Below, piece after piece: positions 52,632-61,119 of a stretch of DNA of 64,000 nt. The stretch comes from Gordonia desulfuricans NBRC 100010 (lineage in GTDB: Bacteria; Actinomycetota; Actinomycetes; Mycobacteriales; Mycobacteriaceae), in assembly GCF_001485495.1 (NCBI RefSeq), contig NZ_BCNF01000022.1, positions 1-64,000 on the forward strand, given 5' to 3'. Below the pieces are notes generated by a model. That model was given only the letters and a program-made list of their open reading frames with translations, made no database searches and was not told the origin of the DNA. The first letter of the stretch is position 1, and each line of letters opens with the position of its first letter. A program made the position numbers and the translations under genes.

Positions 52632-53190
52632 CAACTGTTCGAGCCCGGCGAAGAGCACAAGAACGCTGGTTGAGCCGACGAGGAGCGAAGCGACGAGACG
52701 AGTCACCACCCATCCCACGCTGCGGAGATTTCGACACGGGTCCTCGCCCTTCAGGGCTCGGTCCCGGCTCAATCAGCAATCACTGCCCACCACCCGATCA
52801 GCTCTATTCGAGCCCCGCGAAGAGCACAAAAACGCTGGTTGAGCCGACGAGTAGCGAAGCGACGAGACCAGTCACCACCCACCCCACGCTGCGCAGATTT
52901 CGACACGGGTCCTCGCCCTTCAGGGCTCGGTCCCGGCTCAATCAGCAATCACTACCCACCACCCAATCAGAAACTGTACGAGCCCGGCGAGGAGCACGAA
53001 AACGCTGGTTGAGCCGACGAGGAGCGAAGCGACGAGACGAGTCGAAACCTCCGCCGGCCGGCGTCCCCAACCCCACCACCTCAGAAGTGGTCATCACCCG
53101 ATCAGAAACTGTTCGAGCCCCGCGAGGAGCACAAAAACGCTGGTTGAGCCGACGAGGAGCGAAGCGACGAGACGAGTCGAAACCTCCGCC
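52632..53190. repeat. Four-copy tandem repeat of 135-170 bp
   Basis: Equivalent points in the four copies are at 52638, 52807, 52977 and 53112, so the periods are 169, 170 and 135 bp. All share a core of about 50 bp that begins GAGCACAAAAACGCTGGTTG and continues through GAGGAGCGAAGCGACGAGAC. Copies 1 and 2 then carry a 70-bp module (GATTTCGACACGGGTCCTCG); copies 3 and 4 instead end in GTCGAAACCTCCGCCGGCCG. The core is similar to a repeat often seen between genes in Gordonia-like genomes, as far as I recall. The region 52500-53224 holds no other gene. Confidence 0.85.
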
Positions 53191-53224
53191 GGCCGACCTC
53201 GAAACCCCACCACAGGCAGACCGG

Positions 53225-54187
53225 TCAGCTGGCGCGGCGGGCCGTCTTCTTCGCGGTGGTCTTCTTGGCAGCCGTCGTCTTCTTGGCAGCCGTCGTCTTC
53301 TTGGCAGCCGCCTTCTTCGCGGGGGCCTTCTTGGCAGCCGCCTTCTTCGCGGGGGCCTTCTTCGCCGGGGCCTTCTCTGCGGCCTGCTCGGCGGATCCGC
53401 CGCGGTCCTTCACCGATGCACGCAAGGCGGCCAGCAGGTCGGCGACCTCGGAGTCCTCGTCGGCGCCGGCATCCTCGTCGGTCTCCGGGAACGCCTCGTC
53501 TCCGGTGGCCTTCGCCTCGATGAGTTTGGCCAGTTCTTCCTGGTAGGTGTCGGAGAACTCGCTCGGGTCGTAGTCCTGTGCCATCGACTCGATCAGCGAC
53601 GACGCCATCGACAGCTCCTGCGGCCGGATCTCGACGTCCTCACCGAGGAAACCGAAGTCCGGGACGCGCACCTCGTCAGGCCACAACAGCGTCTGCAGGG
53701 TCATCACACCCGGCTCGATCACGCGCAAGGCGGCCATCCGGGTGCGGTTGCGCAGGGTGAACGACGCGATCGCCAGCCGGTCGGTCTCCTGCAGTGCCCG
53801 CGCCAGCAGCACATAGGCCTTCGGGGATTTCGACGACGGTTCCAGGTAGTACGGCTTGTCGAAGTAGATCGGATCGACCTGATCGACCGGCACGAACTCC
53901 AGGATCGAGATCTCGGGACTCTTCTGCACCGGCAGCGTGGACAGGTCGTCCTTGGTGAGCACCACGGTCTCACCGCCCTCGGCCTCGTAGGCATTGGCGA
54001 TGTCGGCGAAGTCCACCTCGGTGTCGGTGCCCTCCCGAACCCGCCGATAGCGGATGCGGGTGCCGTCGGCCGAGTCGACCTGATAGGACTTGCGGTCGTG
54101 GCTTTCCGTGGCCGAGTACACCTTGACCGGCACGTTCACCAGGCCAAAGCTCAGATCGCCCTTCCAGATCGAGCGCATGTGGGCCAT
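53225..54187 (-). CDS. ku: Ku protein (bacterial NHEJ)
   Basis: A 320-residue Ku homologue that binds DNA double-strand ends as a homodimer and recruits LigD. The core domain (about 4-265) shows MRSIWKGDLSFGLVNVPVKVYSA, YYLEPSSKSPKAY and PQELSMASSLIESM. The last 50 residues are a lysine/alanine/proline-rich tail of repeated KKAPAKKAA / KKTTAAKK units, like histone H1 or HupB, that would bind DNA without sequence preference. Start is ATG 54187 or ATG 54178; neither has a ribosome site. It is divergent from ligD across 43 bp. Confidence 0.93.
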   Translation of the reverse strand: MAHMRSIWKGDLSFGLVNVPVKVYSATESHDRKSYQVDSADGTRIRYRRVREGTDTEVDFADIANAYEAEGGETVVLTKDDLSTLPVQKSPEISILEFVPVDQVDPIYFDKPYYLEPSSKSPKAYVLLARALQETDRLAIASFTLRNRTRMAALRVIEPGVMTLQTLLWPDEVRVPDFGFLGEDVEIRPQELSMASSLIESMAQDYDPSEFSDTYQEELAKLIEAKATGDEAFPETDEDAGADEDSEVADLLAALRASVKDRGGSAEQAAEKAPAKKAPAKKAAAKKAPAKKAAAKKTTAAKKTTAAKKTTAKKTARRAS

Positions 54188-54230
54188 TGTGCCATCACAT
54201 CTGCGCCTGCGGGCGTGGCACGCTGGACCC

Positions 54231-56627
54231 ATGGCATCCGGACAGACCCTGGAGGTGGACGGCCACCACATCACGGTGACCAACCTGGCCAAGGTCCTCT
54301 ACCCCGAGACCGGGACCCGGAAATACGACGTCATCGACTACTACGCACGCGTCGCCGACGTCATGCTCCCCCACCTCGCACGGCGCCTGATCACCCGTAA
54401 ACGCTGGCCCAACGGCGTGCAGAGCACACCGTTCTTCGAGAAGGCCGTCCCCGAAGGCATCCCGGACTGGGTGGCCCGGCACGGCGTCGAACACAGCAGC
54501 CGGATCATCGAGTACGTCGTCGCCGACTCCGCCGCCACCCTGGTGTGGCTCGCGCAGATGGCCGCCCTCGAACTGCACACCCCACAGTGGCGGCTACCCA
54601 CCGGCGACGACGAGTCGCTGCAGAGGTTCGCCGCCGAGGGCCCCAAGGCCAACCGCCTCGTCCTCGATCTCGATCCGGGACCGGAAGTGCCGCTACGCGA
54701 ATGCGCCGAGGTGGCCCTCGCCATCCACGAGATGCTCGACCACGCCGGACTGGCGTCGTATCCGGTCACCAGCGGCGGCAAGGGAATTCACGTCTACGCA
54801 CGCTTCCCCACCCCGGTGTCGTCGGATTCGGCCCGCACCGTGGCCAGGCAGATCGCCACCACCCTAGCCCAGACGCATCCCGACGCGATCACCGCGACCA
54901 TGGCGAAAGCCGAACGCCACCAGCGGATCTTCATCGACTGGAGCCAGAACAGCGCCGCCAAGACCACACTCGCCCCGTACTCGCTGCGCGGGCGGGAGAA
55001 GCCGTGGGTGGCCGCACCACGCACCTGGGACGAACTCGACGACCCCGATGTGCGGCAACTGCTCTACACCGAGGTCCTCGAACGCATCGACGAGATGGGT
55101 GACCTGCTCGACGGACTCGACGATCCGTACCCCGCCGAGCAATCCGCGGACCCGGGATCACACGACGAATCCCCGCCCGCGGGAACCACTTCCGGCCAGG
55201 TGATCAACCTGCGGGAGTACCGGCGCAAACGGGACGCAACGGCCACCCCGGAACCGTTCGGCGACGACGCGATCCGCGAGCAGCGCGCCGAGACCGCCCC
55301 CGCATCGGATGGACCGATCTTCGTCATCCAGGAACACCGGGCACGGCGCCTGCACTACGACTTCCGCCTCGAACGCGACGGGGTGCTGGTCAGCTGGGCG
55401 ATCCCCAAGAACCTGCCCACCGACCCCGACCAGAACCGCCTCGCCGTGCACACCGAGGACCACCCGCTCGACTACGCCGACTTCGCCGGCGACATCCCGG
55501 CCGGCGAGTACGGCGGAGGGCATGTCGAGATCTGGGACCGCGGCACCTACGAGACCGAGAAGTGGCGCGACGACGAGGTCATCGTGCGGCTGCACGGCAC
55601 CAGAATCCAGGGCCGCTACGCCCTGATCCGCACCGGCGAGCAGAACTGGCTGGCGCATCTGATGACCGACGAGGCCCGCCCGATCCTGCCCGACAGCCTG
55701 CGCGATCCGCGACCGATGCTGGCCACCGACGAACCGATCGACGGACTGTCGGAGAAGGACTGGGCCTTCGAGGGGAAGTGGGACGGCTACCGGATTCTGG
55801 TGCGATACGTCGGCGGTGAGTTCCGGCTGACATCGCGCTCGGGACTCGACATGACCGCCGACTTCCCCGAACTCGCCTCCATCGCCGACGATCTCGGGCT
55901 GATCGACGCCGTCCTCGACGGCGAGGTGGTGGCCCTCGACTCCGCCGGTCGCACCAATTTCACCCTGCTCGCCGGACGCAACAGCGCCACCGAACCGCTC
56001 ACCCTCAAGCTGTACCTGTTCGACATCCTCTACCTGAACGGGACGTCGTTGCTGCGCACGCCGTGGGAGCAGCGACGGGCACTGCTCGAGGCGCTCGCAC
56101 CCGCATTCCGGCACTCCCGCCACGTCGAGGTCCCGCCACTGCTCGGCGGTGACGGCGCCGCGGCGATGGCCCACAGCCGCGAACACCATCTCGAGGGGGT
56201 CGTCGCCAAACGTCGCACGTCGACGTACCAGCAGGGACGCCGCACCTCCACCTGGCTCAAACACAAGAACTGGAGTGACATCGAGGTGGTGATCGGCGGC
56301 TGGCGACCGGGAAACGGCAACCGCGCCCACACCATCGGCTCGCTGCTCCTCGGCCTGCCCGAGGAGACCGGGCTGCGCTACGTCGGACGCGTCGGCACCG
56401 GGTTCACCGACGCCGGGCTCGCCGCTCTGGCCGCAGAACTGGAACCGCTGCGGATCTCGCGGTCGCCGTTCCTGGACAAGCTCGACCGGCCGGTCGCCGC
56501 GAACGCGGTGTGGGTGCTGCCCAAGATCGTCGGCGAGGTGCAGTTCATGGACTGGACCTCCACCGGACATCTGCGCCACCCGAGCTGGCGCGGCATTCGC
56601 CGGGACAAACTGCCCGGCGATCTGTGA
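54231..56627 (+). CDS. ligD: LigD: multifunctional NHEJ DNA ligase
   Basis: A 798-residue protein in the POL-PE-LIG order seen in mycobacteria. The primase-polymerase domain (about 8-290) has LVLDLDPG with two metal Asp and IFIDWSQN with the third. The 3'-phosphoesterase domain follows (HYDFRLERDGVLVSWAIPK, about 370-390; EIWDRGTYE). The ATP-dependent ligase domain has its adenylated Lys in EGKWDGYR near residue 515 and motif V in TWLKHKNW. It repairs double-strand breaks with Ku. An 80-residue linker after POL is rich in Glu/Pro and poorly conserved. ATG 54231 is used; the frame is open back to 54090. Confidence 0.93.
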   Translation: MASGQTLEVDGHHITVTNLAKVLYPETGTRKYDVIDYYARVADVMLPHLARRLITRKRWPNGVQSTPFFEKAVPEGIPDWVARHGVEHSSRIIEYVVADSAATLVWLAQMAALELHTPQWRLPTGDDESLQRFAAEGPKANRLVLDLDPGPEVPLRECAEVALAIHEMLDHAGLASYPVTSGGKGIHVYARFPTPVSSDSARTVARQIATTLAQTHPDAITATMAKAERHQRIFIDWSQNSAAKTTLAPYSLRGREKPWVAAPRTWDELDDPDVRQLLYTEVLERIDEMGDLLDGLDDPYPAEQSADPGSHDESPPAGTTSGQVINLREYRRKRDATATPEPFGDDAIREQRAETAPASDGPIFVIQEHRARRLHYDFRLERDGVLVSWAIPKNLPTDPDQNRLAVHTEDHPLDYADFAGDIPAGEYGGGHVEIWDRGTYETEKWRDDEVIVRLHGTRIQGRYALIRTGEQNWLAHLMTDEARPILPDSLRDPRPMLATDEPIDGLSEKDWAFEGKWDGYRILVRYVGGEFRLTSRSGLDMTADFPELASIADDLGLIDAVLDGEVVALDSAGRTNFTLLAGRNSATEPLTLKLYLFDILYLNGTSLLRTPWEQRRALLEALAPAFRHSRHVEVPPLLGGDGAAAMAHSREHHLEGVVAKRRTSTYQQGRRTSTWLKHKNWSDIEVVIGGWRPGNGNRAHTIGSLLLGLPEETGLRYVGRVGTGFTDAGLAALAAELEPLRISRSPFLDKLDRPVAANAVWVLPKIVGEVQFMDWTSTGHLRHPSWRGIRRDKLPGDL

Positions 56628-56666
56628 TCATCACAACGGGCCCATGAGCGGAAAGAGGACCATCAG

Positions 56667-57443
56667 ATGACCGACACCCGGGGTACGACGATCACCGTCA
56701 CCACCCCCGACGGAACCGCCGAAGCCTATCTGACACAACCCGTTCCGGACCCCGACAATCCGGGCGGCCCGCTGCCCGGGGTGCTGCTGATCATGGATGC
56801 GATCGGTCTGCGGCCCCGGATCGAGACGATGGCCGACCGGATCGCCTCGTGGGGATATGTGGTGCTCGCCCCCAACGTCTTCTACCGCGACGGCGACGCC
56901 GCGGCCACCTCGCCCTCGGTGGAGTTCCTCGACGACGAGTCGCGGGCGGAGTTCTTCGCCGGGGCGATGCCGCGCATCCGCCGGCTCACCCCCGACCTCG
57001 CGACCCCCGATCTGCGCGCCTACGTCGACGCCCTGCACGCCCGCCCGGAGGTGTCGCCGGGACCGATCGGGGCCACCGGCTACTGCATGGGCGGACGGCT
57101 GGCCCTGCTGGCCGGGGCCACCCTGCCCGACGACGTCGCCGCCATCGGGATGTTCCACACCGGAGGTCTCGTCACCGACACCTCCGCCAGTCCCCACCTG
57201 TGGGTCACCGACGTGCGTGGCGAGGTGCTCGCGGTGCACGCCGACCACGACCGCTCCCTGCCGCCGGTGGCGATCGCCCGGTTCGAGCACGCCCTGAGCT
57301 CCGCCGGCGTGACCCATCACACGACGGTGTATCCGGGTGCCCGACACGGCTACACGATGTCCGACACCGCCGAGTACAACCACGACGCCGCCGAGCATCA
57401 TTTCGCGGAACTGCGCAAGCTGTTCGCCCGCACGTTGCACTGA
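56667..57443 (+). CDS. Dienelactone-hydrolase-family enzyme
   Basis: A 258-residue alpha/beta-hydrolase with the dienelactone-hydrolase triad: Cys in GYCMGGRLAL, Asp in HADHDRSLP and His in GARHGYTM. DLH proper opens 4-carboxymethylenebutenolide in chlorocatechol breakdown, but many relatives serve unrelated small lactones or esters, and no other such genes are adjacent. AAGAGGA precedes ATG 56667. It is 39 bp after ligD, without an evident functional tie. Confidence 0.82.
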   Translation: MTDTRGTTITVTTPDGTAEAYLTQPVPDPDNPGGPLPGVLLIMDAIGLRPRIETMADRIASWGYVVLAPNVFYRDGDAAATSPSVEFLDDESRAEFFAGAMPRIRRLTPDLATPDLRAYVDALHARPEVSPGPIGATGYCMGGRLALLAGATLPDDVAAIGMFHTGGLVTDTSASPHLWVTDVRGEVLAVHADHDRSLPPVAIARFEHALSSAGVTHHTTVYPGARHGYTMSDTAEYNHDAAEHHFAELRKLFARTLH

Positions 57444-57521
57444 GGGGTGGCGGGCACCCTCACCGTGCCCCGGTAGGCACCTGCGGCTAGCCTCAGGGAA
57501 GCCGAGACCGAGGGAGCCCGA

Positions 57522-58259
57522 GTGTTCGTCGTCGCCCACATCAGCGACCTGCATTTCAACGGGACGCGCTTCAACCGCGCCCGTATCGAGTCGGCGCTCA
57601 ACTACGTCAACGCGCGCGCCGACGGCATCAACGCACTCCTGATCACCGGCGACATCGCCGACGAGGGCAGCCCGTCGGAGTACCGCGAGGCGCACCGGGT
57701 GATCGACAGCCCGCTGCCCACCCTGATCACCGTCGGCAACCACGACACCCGTGAGGGGTTCCGCGAGTTCGTGCTCGGCGAGCCCGGTTCGGCGCCGGTC
57801 AACTCCGCACGCCTGATCGACGGTGTGCTGTTCCTCGTCGTCGACAGCTCCATCCCCGGCCGCAACGACGGATTCATCGACGACGACACGCTCACCTGGA
57901 TGTCGGCGCAGATCACCGCGGCCGGTCCGGACACCCGGGTGCTGGTGGCCTTCCACCATCCGCCCGTGGTGATCCAGATGACCTTCATGGACACCATCCG
58001 CCAGACCGGGGAGGAACGGCTCGCCGAACTCGTCGACCGGCACCCGAACATCGTCGGATTCCTGTGCGGTCACGCCCATTCGGCATGTGTCACCCGATTC
58101 GCCGGCCGCCCGCTGTGCGTGGCGCCGGGCGTCGCCTCCACCCTCAACCTGCCGTTCGAGGGCCAGGACATCGTCAACCGCGGTCAGCCGCCGGGCGTCG
58201 CCTTCCACATGCTCGACGGCGATCGGCTGATCACACACTTCCGCTCGGTCATGTTCTGA
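57522..58259 (+). CDS. Calcineurin-like metallophosphoesterase (CpdA/Rv0805 type)
   Basis: A 245-residue metallophosphoesterase with the full metal motif series: SDLHF, GDIAD, GNHD, HHPP and GHAHSA. Class III cyclic-nucleotide phosphodiesterases such as Rv0805 have this pattern, so it could hydrolyse cAMP made by the cyclase elsewhere in the window; other phosphoesters are possible. GTG 57522 has GGGAG 6 nt upstream. Confidence 0.83.
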   Translation: MFVVAHISDLHFNGTRFNRARIESALNYVNARADGINALLITGDIADEGSPSEYREAHRVIDSPLPTLITVGNHDTREGFREFVLGEPGSAPVNSARLIDGVLFLVVDSSIPGRNDGFIDDDTLTWMSAQITAAGPDTRVLVAFHHPPVVIQMTFMDTIRQTGEERLAELVDRHPNIVGFLCGHAHSACVTRFAGRPLCVAPGVASTLNLPFEGQDIVNRGQPPGVAFHMLDGDRLITHFRSVMF

Positions 58260-58266
58260 CCCCACC

Positions 58267-58306
58267 CGGTACCCGAGGGGCTCGGTCGGTACCCGAGGGG
58301 CTCAGT
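58267..58306. repeat. 20-bp tandem duplication
   Basis: CGGTACCCGAGGGGCTCGGT and a copy with one change (A for G) lie head to tail between two convergent genes. The second copy runs through the stop codon of the helical-repeat protein gene. Confidence 0.8.
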
Positions 58307-61094
58307 CGGGCAGTTCGCCGATGAACGTCCGCATGTCGAGCAGCGTCGAGTCGTCCGGGGCATAGGAGAGCCCCTCCGCGATCCGGGCGTCGGCGGCCTG
58401 CCGGTCGTCCTGCTGGTACTCCACCCAGGCAGCCGACGCACAGGCGGCCACCACCAGCGGAATCCACCCGTTGTGCCGGGCGGCCTCGAGCGCGGCCGCG
58501 AGCAGCACCCGCGCACCATCGGGATCCTCCGCCGCACGGAGGTCCGCGGCGGCGATGTCGACCTGCGCGCGGGTGTAGACGGTCTCCGGGCCGTCGGGCA
58601 GCACGGCCAGGAGCCGGCCCGCACGGGCGAGGTGGGCCTCGGCGACGGCGACATCGTGCAGGGTGTGCGACGCCATCGCGGCCCGGCGCAGGGCATCCAC
58701 CGCATCGACCACCGCCCCGATCGCCTCGAAGACGTCGGCGGCCGCGAGGTAGTCGACGATCGCGGCCGGCGCGTCGTCGACCGCATCGCGCTCGTCGGCC
58801 CGGAAGCGCAGCAGCCGCGCCCTGTCGTCCTCGGGGGAGTCCGGCGGGAGCGTCTCCAGCACCGCGGTCACCGTCATCGCGGCCTCGGCGTGCAGGCCCG
58901 CCCGCGATTGGGCGGTGGCCATCACCCGCCGGCCACGATCGGCGTGATAGTCGTCGCCGAGGGCGGTCATCCGGTCGGTGACCGGTCCGACGATGTCGAT
59001 CACCGACTGCGCGTCGTCTCCCCGTTCCACCATCACCCCCGCCAGATCAAGGGCGACGCTGTCGGCGGTGTGGGCGAGTCCTTCCACCGTGAGGACCGCC
59101 CGCGCATGCTCGGCATCATCCACCGCGCCGCCGAGATCGCCTGCCGCGAGCCGGATCTCGTAACGATGCATGAGCACCTCGGCACGCTGGACGTAGCGGG
59201 AGTGGGTCAGCGCCTCGTCCAGCAGCGGTTCCACCCCGGCCGGGTCCCGCTGCTGCTGATCGGCCGATGCCAGCCGCAACGCCTCGACCAGTTCGGCCCG
59301 CGCCTCCATCCGCTGATCCGAACCGGTCGCCGACGCCACGGCGCGACGGGCCGCCGACACCGCGGCGTCGGCGTCGTCGGCGAACTCGAGATCCTGCGAC
59401 CCGCGCAGATTGGCGCGGGCACGGTGCATCGTGGCCTTGAGCATCCAGGAGTCGGCCACCGGTGAACCCGCGCCCTCACGCAACCGGACAGCGGCATCGG
59501 GATCGGCGAGGACGGCCAGTCCCCGGTCGAGGGTCGCGATCGCCGCCGACGTGTCGGTGCCCGAGATCAGCATGGCCCGGATGTTCCAGATATTCGCCTG
59601 CCGTTCGGGTTCCCAGCCCGGATCGGGGACGGCATCGGCCGCCGGCAGCGACGACCCGGTGCTCAGATCGACCTCGAGTGCGTCGGCGAGCAACCTCGAC
59701 TGCATCGCCCAGTGCGGCCGGCCGATCGCCGACGCCCGCTCCGCGGCGGCACGCAGTTCGGCGACCGACAGGTCGGGATCGGTACGCCGACGATCCCAGG
59801 CCAGAGCCTGTTCGGCACGGACCCGTTCCAGCTTGGTGAGATCGGAAAGCTTGTCCCGCAACAGTTCCGCACACTGTTCGGCACGACGCTCCGAGACCGG
59901 GCGGAAGACGAACATCCCCGACAGCAGGCCGGCGGCATCCCGCCGGGCCACCGGGACCACCTCGGACTCCGGGTATCCGCCGCCCCGCACGGCCAGCAGC
60001 CGCTCGGTGCGGTCGGAGATCGCGGTGGTGCGATTGCGGATGTCGAACCGCTGCGCCAGTTCGCGGGCGCGCGTGGCGAATTCGTCGGCGAGTTCACCGA
60101 CCGGCCGGACACGGGCGGGCTGCGACGGCGAGATACGTTGCGCCACCACGGAATCCGGATCGATTGCGGCCACCGACGCGAACACGGCACCGATCGCCGT
60201 CGCCTGCTGCAGCTCGGCCATCGGACTGAACGCCTCGTCGATCCGGTCGAGGTGGCGCAGGACCAGCTGATGTGCGGTGGCGAGCTCGTCGACGTGCAAC
60301 AGGCCGATCAGCGACTCGGCGGCACGGCCGATCATCGCCGGATGACGCCACGCCCGGTCGACGGCGCGGACCGCGGTGACCACGTCGTCGCGGCGGCCGG
60401 CGCGCGCATAGGGACCGACCAGCGGATACGACGGCTCGGCCGGGAAGAACCCGCACCGGTTCCCGTTGTCGGCGAGTCCGCCCTCGCCGAGCGACACCGC
60501 GTCGTGGTCACGTCCGGCCTCGGCGTAGTACCGCGTGAGGCAGGCCTCGATCCAGTCGTCACAGAATCCCGGTGGCGGCGGCGCACCCAGCATCGGTTCC
60601 ATGATCTCCACGGCTCGCCCCGGATCGCCCTGGTGGAGCGCGATCTCGGCCTCGACGTATGCCTCGACGGCCGCCGGGTCGTAGCCCCCGGCGGTGGCGC
60701 GCACGGTCCAGTCGGCGACCAGGGCCCGGATCTGGCCGAAGCCCATCGCCGGCAATTCGATCGCGTTCATCACGACGTCGGCGACGTTGACGTACACCTC
60801 GAACATCTCGTACTCGTGCAGTCGGAGTTCGGGTCCGCGCGCGTCGAGGTCGGCAAGCATCCAGGCCACCAGCGTCAGCTGGTCCACCGAGGGACCCCAC
60901 GACGCCGCCGCCATCGCCGCATCGAGCCGGGCGGTGAACATCGTCCGCCGATCCCCGAGCGCGTCGGCCCGGGCGATCAGCGACGGATACGGGGTGAAGT
61001 CGTGTTCCCCGGGCCCGCCGTGCCCGTGGCGGGCCTCCCACAGGTCGCGCTGCAACCGCTCGAGCTCGTCGTCATCCCTGGACGGGCCGGCCAT
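58302..61094 (-). CDS. Large TPR-like helical-repeat protein, partner of HSP90-like ATPase
   Basis: A 930-residue, alanine-rich, all-helical protein with many TPR-like pairs (for example AVEAYVEAEIALHQGDPGRAV, MHRYEIRLAAGDLGGAVDDA, DALRRAAMASHTLHDVAVAE) and no recognised DNA-binding, kinase or membrane region. TPR proteins are classical co-chaperones of Hsp90, and this gene follows an HSP90-like gene by 25 bp on the same strand, so it is probably its partner or client adaptor. ATG 61094 has AGAGG 5 nt upstream; GTG 61100 is possible. I do not recognise a specific function. Confidence 0.7.
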   Translation of the reverse strand: MAGPSRDDDELERLQRDLWEARHGHGGPGEHDFTPYPSLIARADALGDRRTMFTARLDAAMAAASWGPSVDQLTLVAWMLADLDARGPELRLHEYEMFEVYVNVADVVMNAIELPAMGFGQIRALVADWTVRATAGGYDPAAVEAYVEAEIALHQGDPGRAVEIMEPMLGAPPPPGFCDDWIEACLTRYYAEAGRDHDAVSLGEGGLADNGNRCGFFPAEPSYPLVGPYARAGRRDDVVTAVRAVDRAWRHPAMIGRAAESLIGLLHVDELATAHQLVLRHLDRIDEAFSPMAELQQATAIGAVFASVAAIDPDSVVAQRISPSQPARVRPVGELADEFATRARELAQRFDIRNRTTAISDRTERLLAVRGGGYPESEVVPVARRDAAGLLSGMFVFRPVSERRAEQCAELLRDKLSDLTKLERVRAEQALAWDRRRTDPDLSVAELRAAAERASAIGRPHWAMQSRLLADALEVDLSTGSSLPAADAVPDPGWEPERQANIWNIRAMLISGTDTSAAIATLDRGLAVLADPDAAVRLREGAGSPVADSWMLKATMHRARANLRGSQDLEFADDADAAVSAARRAVASATGSDQRMEARAELVEALRLASADQQQRDPAGVEPLLDEALTHSRYVQRAEVLMHRYEIRLAAGDLGGAVDDAEHARAVLTVEGLAHTADSVALDLAGVMVERGDDAQSVIDIVGPVTDRMTALGDDYHADRGRRVMATAQSRAGLHAEAAMTVTAVLETLPPDSPEDDRARLLRFRADERDAVDDAPAAIVDYLAAADVFEAIGAVVDAVDALRRAAMASHTLHDVAVAEAHLARAGRLLAVLPDGPETVYTRAQVDIAAADLRAAEDPDGARVLLAAALEAARHNGWIPLVVAACASAAWVEYQQDDRQAADARIAEGLSYAPDDSTLLDMRTFIGELPD

Positions 61095-61119
61095 CGTCAC
61101 CTCTCGAGGTCTCCATTCT

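Noticed and set aside
52632-53190. CRISPR array
   Set aside because: Repeats are 135-170 bp and nearly identical throughout; there are no short unique spacers and no cas genes.
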